Shown: one piece after another, positions 55,170 to 64,000 of the stretch
Numbering within the stretch: the stretch's first letter is position 1
Layout: every line of letters starts with the position of its first letter
From: Glandiceps talaboti
Lineage: Eukaryota; Hemichordata; Enteropneusta; Spengelidae
Reading direction: 5' to 3'
Length of the DNA: 64,000 nt
Assembly: GCF_964340395.1 (NCBI RefSeq)
Contig: NC_135567.1
Span: 4,278,399-4,342,398 of the forward strand
Translations under genes and position numbers: made by a program
Notes under the pieces: generated by a model
The model's input: only the letters and a program-made list of their open reading frames with translations
The model's database searches: none
Told to the model about the DNA's origin: nothing

Positions 55170-55800
55170 GTAGCCAATGAAGCTGTTCATGCAAATAGCT
55201 GTTTATAAACGATTCTTCAATGTGCAGGCAATTTCCAAGCTTGGCCAGAGGGAGGGGAAAAATGGCCCAGTATTTCAGCGGGCAACATATATTTCAGCTG
55301 TAAGATATGGGGAAAGGGGAAGGCAGTGGACAAATTTACTATTTTTTTTACAATATTCACAAGAGGCAAATTAATTGTGTAATATAATAATTTATGTTTG
55401 ACCACGTATGTCATCGAAACTGGTGAGGCAGTGCATTGAGATTGCAGCACAATCTAATATGTCAACTGACAACTGTCATTACGTATATATTACATGTAGA
55501 AGGAGATACTATTTGCTATGAGTATATCAAACAGCATCCTGAGTAAATTTAACATTGGGGCTTCAATGAATAGTGGACAGATGCCATATGTCTGGTAGAG
55601 GGCAGCGGAGAGAAAGGAAACCTTGGTGAAAATTGTGGGGAGCGGGCAGTGGGCATGCAGGGACATCTGTTGGGAGGACAAGTTGTGTAATATCGCAGTG
55701 GGAGGGCTGATACGAACAGCTTTCACTTTCCTCTCCAATCTTGAATCAAACGTAAAAAGTGTTTATTAGCTATGTTTTAACTTTCTGAAATAATTTCAGA
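55170..55800. other. no gene recognised
   Basis: Contains two G/A-rich patches with GGGAG motifs (55,245-55,330; 55,600-55,710) without coding support. Confidence 0.4.
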
Positions 55801-56698
55801 ACAAGTCATTGAGAATGACATAGTCCTCACTATGATTGTGTTTTAAGGAACTGGCACTTTATGTTGTCATTTTCTTGATATCACTACTCTGATCATGCAA
55901 CAACACTTGTGAACCTAAATCAAACAGACTTAGATATGTCGTGTCTGCTCGTTGGACATGGAACATGCCAACTCATGTTGTGTCTCCTCGTTGGACATGG
56001 GACATGCCTACTCTTCAAGATGACCTGATGGAATAAACCATTCAACAATAAAGGATGGGTCGGGTATGGGGGGGGGGGGGGCTGTTCAAGCATGTCTGAG
56101 TTATGGCTTTGGACATGGAAAATTTGCAAATAAAATGGCTGCCAGGCAGCCATATTGGATCGTATCACAACGAAAATGGATATGCACACGTATGTCATAG
56201 AACACTGTCCTAATACTAACTTTGAATGAGATCTGTTAGAGCCTGTCTGAGTTATGGCTTTGGACATGGAAAATTTGCAAATAAAATGGCTGCTAGGTGG
56301 CCATATTGGATCGTATCACGACAACAATGTATATGCACATGTATGTCATAGAACACTGTCCTAATACCCACTTTGAATGAGATCTGTTCAAGCATGTCTG
56401 AGTTATGGCTTTGGACATGGAAAATTCGCAAATAAAATGGCTGCTAAGCAGCCATATTGGATCATGACACGATGAATATGGATATGCACATGTATGTCAT
56501 AAAACACTGTCCTAATACCAACTTTGAATGAGAACTGAAACAAAATGCAAACAAAATGACTGCTAGGCGGCCATATTGGATCATATCATAAAACAAATTG
56601 ACGTGCATATGTATGCCATAGAATGTTGCCCTTGTATCAAGTTTGAAAAAAATCAATCCATAAGTCCCCGTCCTGAACTTCGTCCGGCGGGGACTAAA
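55801..56698 (+). mobile_element. repeat family P2, copy 3
   Basis: Head block, a G-run at 56,069-56,080, about three and a half ~151-bp units, the AACAAATTGACGTGCATATG block and the terminal hairpin AGTCCCCGTCC..GTCCGGCGGGGACT followed by AAAAA. The GGAC tract seen in copy 1 is deleted. Confidence 0.7.
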
Positions 56699-56749
56699 AA
56701 TGACTCATTTGCTGCACCTGAAATTACGTCTAAAAACGAGTTTTTTGTC

Positions 56750-57430
56750 TAAAATCTATCATTCTAAAATACCTAGCAGATTGGGCAGGAATTTCATGGG
56801 GCTGCCTCTGGAGAGGTGTAGATGAAGCTGCATTCACAACATACTGATTCCATTAGTGATATGCAAATTAGGTCTAACCATTTTTATAAAGTGCCAATGA
56901 CGTTGTACATAGCACAACTGTTGATGATACAGTTTAATTTTCTGTAATGGTCTTCTTGCTAGACATACATTCTTTGAAGATTTATTCCCATGCCTTCCCA
57001 TCCATGGTGTTAATGTTATACCTGCTATATACACCATCATTTAATGTTACTATGGGCACTATCTTGTTTCTCGGCATACAATTTCGCAATGCTCATTTAC
57101 CTTCCCATCACCAGTGTTATTTTGGCATTATATGTCATTGTTTACCCATTCCTATGGGCGTGGTCTTGTTGCTAAGGGCATTTACATATTCTACAATAAT
57201 GTATATTCACTTGCCTACTCATCCTTGTTATAATTGTCAAGGAACCTATCATTTGACTGTTGCTTAGGGTGTGGTCATGGTTGCTAGGGCCAATGACATA
57301 TTAAGTATGATACATTCACAATTTGCAGATTAACAGTAACACTTTCAGAATCATAACCAAATTTCATCTCTAGTAGTTTGAGAGGTAAAGTTCAATACCA
57401 AAATCACTGCATCATCTACAAGACAGACAT

Positions 57431-57469
<39 letters not shown>

Positions 57470-57520
57470 GGCATTTTACATTGAACCAAAGTGTAGTTCA
57501 GTGTTCAAGTTAGGTAGGCA
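56750..57520 (+). mobile_element. Helitron-like repeat H1, variant-end copy
   Basis: Diverged ~107-bp core units at 57,040-57,290 (TGCTAAGGGCATTTACATA; CAATTTCGCAATGCTCATTT is close to the 22-23 kb array unit), then (GACA)n at 57,420-57,470 and the variant end GTAGTTCAGTGTTCAAGTTAG. Confidence 0.55.
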
Positions 57521-57649
57521 CGGTTTCCAAGCAACATCAAGGAGAGATTAATTCTAGTACCATTCACACACAATTGTTACATTGTGTTAAGTAACCCATA
57601 CAAAATATTAATAGTTTAATTGGATCAATAAAACAATAATCTATGTATA

Positions 57650-58230
57650 CTCTTTTTGCCTGACTGGCATTTCAACTAAAAAAACAAGTTTTTTTAGCCC
57701 TAATTTCCACATTTCTAAAGAGATCATCATGATTGTAATTAATATCACCTGATCTGTACATCCCCAGAAACATCCTATTTCAGCGAAATCAACCGAAGTA
57801 CTTTTGGAATTATAGACTTTTGACTAACCTTAATTTGCATATCACTGATGGGATCATCATGTCATGAACAAATCTAAATTTACACCCACTACATAACGTT
57901 CCCACCAAATTTCAGGCCAAGCTGCCCAGTAGTTTTGGAGTTTAAGTCTTTGGACTAAAAATCACATTTTTTCACTTAAAATGCACATCTCTGATGCAAT
58001 CATTTTCATTTGAACAATTTTCCATCTAGACACAACAAGTAATGTCCCCGCCAAATACCAAACAAATCAGTCTGGCGGTTTTTTACTTTAAATCATTTAC
58101 ACACACATACACACACACACGCGAGCGTGCGAGGCGCACGTGCGCACGCACACACGCACACACATACATACACACGCATTTCTCGATGACTCTAGCACCA
58201 ATTAACCTAGTTCAGTTGTGCTAATAAAAT
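57650..58230 (+). mobile_element. Helitron-like repeat H1, 3' half
   Basis: ~135-bp units with CCTAATTTGCATATCACTGA, a GC-rich alternating tract within (AC)n (58,100-58,175), then a degenerate hairpin (TTAACCTAGTTCAGT) and the end TGTGCTAAT at 58,218-58,226. Confidence 0.55.
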
Positions 58231-58234
58231 TTTG

Positions 58235-58640
58235 TATCTTTAAACTGCATGGTGAATGGAGTTAAAATTTAGTAGGGATGGTTTCTGGAGGTGTTATTCT
58301 GCAGGTGTTGTTGAAAACATTTTGACACAATTGGTTCTAGCAATCATGTCCACGGCCTTAGCTATACAGTGATGCATATTACAAAGACAACAACAGGTAT
58401 AGGTAAGTAAGTGAATACGGATTCAAAAATACGTATGCAAATATGCCTACCAACAGGACCACGCCCATATCAATGGCTGAATGGTGGTTTTTATTGCAAA
58501 TATTAAAACTGGAAAGGGTAGGCAAATTAATCAATATTCAAAAATGTATGCAAATGTGCCTAGCAACAAGGCCACAGCGACACCAACAGCCAACTATTAG
58601 TTGTGCTACAATGCCATTGGCGGTATTTTTATTTTTCGAA
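58235..58640 (-). mobile_element. Helitron-like repeat H1, minus-strand copy
   Basis: CCTACCAACAGGACCACGCC and CCTAGCAACAAGGCCACAGC are reverse-complement core units about 115 bp apart; the minus strand starts near GCACAACTAATAGTTGGCTG. Partial. Confidence 0.5.
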
Positions 58641-59133
58641 ATGCTTGAGAAGATAAATAAATTAAACAAGTTTAACATTGTTATTTTTCTAATACTATTC
58701 ACTGTCAAATCTAAAGTAACACATTTATATTTAAATGATTGCAGTGATGCATTTTTCACTTCTATTGGTATATAATGGAGTATTAAATGATCTCAGGGGA
58801 ACTGTTTATGTGATTTATTACTATTGTACTAGACATGTATCACAAGACAGATATGCTTAAGAACAGTCACCACCACAAACACAATGGACAATATATTGGA
58901 GACCTACTTTCAGACATGCATGCATGACTGTGCATTGTCCACGACATCCCTTCCTACAATCACAACATCACAAAATGTTGCTGTCATGTTTTAGAAGCCT
59001 CTGGTAGAAATGCCCAACACATATCCCATCAACACTTCTCATTTTACTTCCATCCTTATTCGCTCTTGATCTGCTACCATCATCTGGACACAACAATGAC
59101 CAGAGTGGTAAAGATCTCTGTCTCTGTCAGTCA

Positions 59134-59165
<32 letters not shown>

Positions 59166-59999
59166 GATCTCTCTCTGATATATATACATGACTCTGTATA
59201 AATACTCCATTTGCATACTTTATAAGGGAGCCTTCAGTAATTATGAGGGAGGGGGGATTTAGGGTATGTCTGAGCTGTAAAATGTGACCCTCCCCCCAAT
59301 CCCAAGTTCTAAAATGTGACCCTCCCCCATCTCAAAATGACAAATTCACTGATAGATGGATGGATGGAAATTATGTGGACAGATTAAAGGGACAGTAGCT
59401 GTAACTTTTGATGTTTTTTTCAGTATGTTTTGTTCTGTGTATCAACTACAGTTTTTAGTTTCTTGTTCTACTCCATAAGGCACATTGAAACACTCCTGTG
59501 TTTGGTAAATGCTTGTAAACACAGTCTGTATATGTACACACTGCATTATTATTTTTGAAAAGTGAATTTTAGTCTGAACCAAAATTATCAACAATAACAG
59601 TGCACTTTACACATACACAGGCTGTGTTGACAAGCCAAATACAGGGTATCAACATGTTTTAAGGAGTAGAACAAGAAACTGCACTTGACACACATATTAC
59701 CTGTGAAATTCTAAAACATGTTGAGTACTGTTTATTACCGTTTTTAACGGTAATTCCAGTGAAAATAAAATATTCTTCACTATTTTCTGCTCAATGGACA
59801 TTCTCATGAAGCAAGATATTATGAAGCCAATGACTGGTTTCAGCATGTATGTGATACAGGTCAATCTTTGCATATGTGGCTCATATGCACATTTTGCGGT
59901 TATATGACAATGTATAATGTATTTTAAAACAATGAGCAATGCTGATATAACGAAATATATCACATCATGTGAAACTTGCTGAACAAATGAATCCAGCCA
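58641..59999. other. no gene recognised; (GTCT)n at 59,120-59,165
   Basis: A (GTCT)n microsatellite and a short duplicated AAATGTGACCCTCCCCC motif (59,280-59,330). No coding evidence; a 113-codon minus frame ending near 59,697 is unremarkable. Confidence 0.45.
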
Positions 60000-60893
60000 G
60001 TGCAAGGAAACAATGATGAACCACACAGACCATGGCAAAAGGTAGCATCCAATTTGTTTACCTATGATAATCGAGACTACTTGGTAACTGTTGATTACTA
60101 TAGCAACTTTTATGAACTGGATAAACTTCCAGACACCAAATCTTCAACAGTTATAAGGAAAACAAAACAGCCCTTTGCTCGATATGGAATCACAGAAGAG
60201 TTAGTTTCCGACAATGGACCACAATACATCTCTACTGAGTTTGCAACATTCTCAAAAGTATGGGACTTTGAATATCTTACTATCAGCCCATACAAGAGCA
60301 AGGCAAATGGTAAAGTTGAAGCAGCTGTCAAGATAGCCAAACAACTCCTGAGGAAGTGTAAGAAATCCAACAGTAACATTCACCTCACACTACTGCATCA
60401 ACGCAACAAAGAAGCTCAAATCAAGCACAACACCTAATGAACCATAGGACTAGAACACAAGCAGTATACTATGACAGAAACTTAGATGATATCCCAGTGT
60501 TAGAAGAAGGTGATGTGGTTAGAATGAAACCGTTCATTCTAGGAAAAAAGAAATGGCCAAAAGCCATTGTCACACAGCGTTTGGATGAAAGATCTTAAGA
60601 AGTTGAGTCATCCAACACAACTTATCGACATAGCAGACCACACCACAAGAAAATAATGGAACCAGCAGATTCTAAAGACTTGGGAGAAACAAACACGACA
60701 TCTCATACTCCCAATATCATCAAACCACCACTGTCTACAAGGAGTAATTCTGAATGGTCCAACCGACCTGATGTCAAGGAAGCAACGTCATTATCACCTA
60801 AACCAATAGTTGCTACATCACCCAAGTCACCAATGAAATCCAGAAGTGGCCATGTAATATAACCACCATCCTACTGGAAAGACTATGCAACTT
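60000..60893 (+). pseudogene. Ty3/gypsy-type integrase, 3' end of a pol relic
   Basis: The frame from 60,000 reads into an integrase core: PW..V near 60,027, a catalytic Asp in DYLVTVDYYSNF, a second in VSDNGPQY, and a Glu in NGKVEAAVK with 35 residues between the last two (D,35,E). It breaks by frameshift near 60,415. A GPY/F-like module follows (EEGDVVRMKPF..KKWPKAIVTQRLDERS) with an in-frame stop at 60,596-60,598, and the C-terminal SRSGHVI..PPSYWKDY region runs to about 60,890. The zinc-binding HHCC region, reverse transcriptase, protease and gag are absent upstream, and LTRs were not identified. A fragment copy lies inverted at 38,332-38,511. Confidence 0.8.
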
Positions 60894-61828
60894 AAGAATA
60901 CTCAACTATGTGCTATATTGTGTTCTACACAGTTCTAGGACAAATGCCCCCAGACAAATGCCACCCGGACAAATGCCCCGGACCTATCCCCCCCCCCCCC
61001 GGTAAACTGTCATTGCCTATGAATAGAGATTAAAAAAATCCAGATTTTGGGAGTACACTTAAAATATGGTTTTTATCACTTTTATTGTATAACGGATAAA
61101 TAGACTGCAGATGTTCAAAAAATGTTGACTTTGACCAAATAGGGCATGCTTTGATTTTATCACTTTTTATTGTATTATTACCAAAAGCGTGCTTATAAAA
61201 TGATTTCAGGTGGTGTACTTATGTTAAAAATGACTTAACTCAAACACAGTCACTGTTATATACACACACATTTTATTTCAGACATTAGACTGAAATTGTG
61301 ATGACAATAAAGACAAATACAAACAACAAAGTGTGATAAACATGGGATTTGATTTTTAAGTAAGGCAGTTAATAGAAATTACTTATGAGTAGAACTCCAG
61401 AATCTGATTGCATAAATACTAAATATTACTATAATATTGAAAATTGGAGGTTGTGGACTTATTCCCCTAAAAATGCCAAGCACATGACAATTCTTGAAAT
61501 CGGCAACAATTTGTGTAGAACTCTGGAATCTGATTGCATATAAATACTAAGTGATAAAACCATATTTTTCATTTTAAATACACCGCCTGAAATCACGTGT
61601 TTCAATCGCACTATAGTAGAAATGCTAAGAAACCCTAAAAAACATGCATATTGATTCTCTTAAGTTACCAATTATATGTATCTTAATGAGGATGTAACTT
61701 GCTCTCTCTCTCTCTCTTCCCAACATGTTATCAGTCTTATAAGAATACAACAGTCGTTATAATTATGCTCTTAACAATCTGTGTTTGTGTTATTTATTTA
61801 TAACCATCCACAATTAAAACAAGTTTTA
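60894..61828. other. no gene recognised; GGACAAATGCC tandem and C-run at 60,940-61,003
   Basis: Three copies of (G)GACAAATGCC(M)CC lie at about 60,938-60,980, then a C-run. A short duplicated block (AGAACTC(Y)(R)GAATCTGATTGCATA) occurs at 61,390 and 61,518. A (CT)n tract lies near 61,701. Confidence 0.5.
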
Positions 61829-62045
61829 CCATGGAAGTATCACCTACCATTCTAGAATGGTAAACTCCAAACAAATTTGTCTTTACAGATGTCACATACA
61901 TGTACATATACTGTTATACATGTGCAATCTTATTGAATATATATTTTAATGAGCCATTTGTGATAGTTTTGATTAGAATGGAATTCAATGCAAGGATTAC
62001 ATGTCTTGTTAAAACAATATTACAGAGTTTGTTGCAATACAGAAA
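61829..62045 (+). repeat. dispersed repeat R1, copy 3
   Basis: Matches 4,460-4,692, including ACCATTCTAGAATGGT, CAAACAAATTTGTCTTTACA and TTGATTAGAATGGAATTCAA. A small TATACTGTTATACATG insertion is present relative to the other copy, and the G-run end is missing. Confidence 0.75.
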
Positions 62046-63699
62046 TGAATCATTTATACCATTCAGGTATCTCCCCTTATACCTCAATGATAATATTACC
62101 TTAACTACCATGCTCATAACTAGTGAAATCTCACAAAGGTGTAATAGACCATGTATTTGTTGAGAGACTATAACATGAACCAATATGATGAACTGACAAA
62201 TCCCATATTAACATAATTACATTATCGTTTCAAATCTAAAAGGGACAGCACCCCCTTACCTGAACCTTACCATCTATTTAGTGTAAATGGGTTTGTATAT
62301 TGACATACAAATGTAATTATCCAAACCCTCCAAAAACTGTCAAATGAACCTTCTTCTTTTTTTTCAACATTTTAAAGACTCAAGCATCACAACTACACCA
62401 AAGTCAATTGTTCGTCAGTTAACAGTTACACAAGCCAATATCAAATGTTGAATACAACTTAAATATGTTTACATTCTTCAGATATTTTGTGATGTAATCT
62501 AACAGGATTTCACTTACGCTATGTTTTAATTAGACATGATAACTGACAAGACTATCTATCATAACATCTCTGTAGACCACAATAACAAAACTATTGGGAA
62601 AAAAGTTACAAGTACTGAATACAACTTTTGTCAGAAGAGCAAAACACTTCCTTGTTAAATAACCAGAAAGAGTTTTGAAAAGAATCAATATCTGTGACTC
62701 TGTCATATTCTTTCAGAGTTTTATAAGAAAGAGATGAGAGTAATATATCATCATTTATTTTGTGTACTATATAATACGCTGAAGAACATTCATATGATTT
62801 TAGATTTTTTTTTTTTGCAAGGATCAGTTTCAGAAGAATAATATATAATCCACTATAAGTGTATACATTAATTTTGACAAATATATCTCGGCTAATGATA
62901 AAAAATTATAATATAATGAATGTTCTCTAGCACTTTAGGGGAGGGAAGGGACAGGGGAAATCAGGCCTGGACTGTTACGTAAAAGGTGACCCTCCCCAGA
63001 TTCAGTTTAGCCAAAAGTGTCCTGCCCTAAATTTCCTTCCTTAAAATATGGCCCTTCCTCAGTTAAATATTTTTAAAACATGGTTTGAATGCTGTCAGAC
63101 ATGGAAAGGGACTGGAATCAATTGGTTTAAAAGAAGTACTCCCACTGCTTCCACCACATTGAAAGTTTTAAAGGCATTGGTTATTTCTCCAACTACTACT
63201 ACCACAGTATATTTGTGTCAACTCATTGCATTAATCAGTACCTGTGTTTGGATTTCAATGGCTGAGTTGCAGGCCAGAACATTAACTCCAAAATACTAGT
63301 TGGCTCCAAATGTTGTCATTGGGACTGTCAACATATCTAAACATTATCCCTAATACCTTACCCAACTGTTCCCGTTTTACTCCTGTGAGACCCACTTCTC
63401 TCCTCACAACTGATAATTAATTCACTATATGCCATATGGTTGTCAGCAGCGGTTTGATGACATGGTTTGATATGATATCTAACCATAAACCAAAATTTAA
63501 GGCAACACTGGGTTGTTCATTACCATGGTTACAAGGGTGATATAGTAAAAGTGAAATAACTTTTTAGGGCTCACTAATTGTACCCGTACCAACTATATTG
63601 CATGGTTAGGCTGTTTATTACAAGGATGTTATAGTAAAAGTTAAATATGTTTTGAGCACCTCATACCCATAGCTAACTACAATATTATTTGTTGAGGTC
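62046..63699. other. no gene recognised
   Basis: AT-rich; an 83-codon frame at 63,048-63,299 has no motif or splice support. Confidence 0.45.
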
Positions 63700-64000
63700 A
63701 CTAAGTGTTCACTTACTGGCTATATCGCATGGTGTTTGTATACAATGCGGAGCAATAGGATTTTAACAGCCAAAAATAATGCTAAGCTAGAAAATAAAGT
63801 TAGTCAAAGTGAAATGTGTTGCTCCCCTCATCTCATTTCCTAAAATATGGACTCCCCCAAGAAATGATTTGTAAAAATACTGCCAATGGCATTGTAGCAC
63901 AACTGTACAGTTTTTGAAATGTTTATCCATATGCTAGTCCATGCTAAAAATAGGTGTTCATTTACTGAATGACTACCAAGTTGCCTAGCCAACCATGTTC
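63700..64000 (+). mobile_element. Helitron-like repeat H1, 5' part, cut by the window edge
   Basis: Shares ACAATGCGGAGCAATAGGA, TGTTGCTCCCCTCAT, GTAGCACAACTGTACAGTTT and TCCATATGCTAGTCCATGCT with 6,720-6,840 and 8,690-8,760. Continues beyond the window. Confidence 0.55.

Overview
This is a gene-poor, AT-rich stretch of animal nuclear DNA. The evidence is spliceosomal-type exon borders, non-LTR and Ty3/gypsy-type retrotransposon relics, a THAP zinc-finger relic, a SWIM/YqaJ-type relic, and very abundant micro- and minisatellites. Several dispersed repeats have tandem cores, a microsatellite tract and a 3' terminal hairpin. That layout is known from Helitron-related elements of marine invertebrates, so a marine invertebrate (mollusc, lancelet or hemichordate grade) is my best guess. 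The species cannot be named from the sequence. No bacterial genes, operons, CRISPR arrays or rRNA were seen, and no tRNA could be supported.

Layout. 0-10 kb: G-run repeats, a decayed reverse-transcriptase gene with a 661-bp segmental duplication of its 3' end, one probable host exon (5,812-5,990), Helitron-like repeats, and a possible THAP-type DNA transposon relic (7.9-10.1 kb) ending beside a perfect 67-bp-arm palindrome. 10-15.2 kb: inverted repeats and a 151-bp tandem array. 15.4-17.5 kb: a broken SWIM/YqaJ-like gene. 17.5-25 kb: G-run repeats, a ten-copy 107-bp array with trimer periodicity, and 650 bp of compound microsatellite. 25-33 kb is the most gene-like part: an acidic ORF and an ankyrin-repeat exon on the minus strand, then a first exon and a possible second exon of an unknown gene on the plus strand. 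32.8-37.7 kb: three unrelated minisatellites (54, 45 and 48 bp). 38-55 kb: the dominant feature, about 10.7 kb of a 17-bp satellite (42,175-52,908) with nested higher-order repeats, flanked by two direct copies of a ~950-bp segment that carries a fold-back element. 55-64 kb: more copies of the same repeat families and a Ty3/gypsy-type integrase remnant at 60-60.9 kb.

How the parts relate. I see no multi-gene pathway. The sequence tells a story of repeats: transposon cores expanded into tandem arrays, gene fragments became chimeric with repeats, and a two-state 17-bp satellite grew by block duplication on scales of 17, 629, about 1,870 and about 3,776 bp. Host coding sequence is limited to a few exons of genes that mostly lie outside the window or in large introns.
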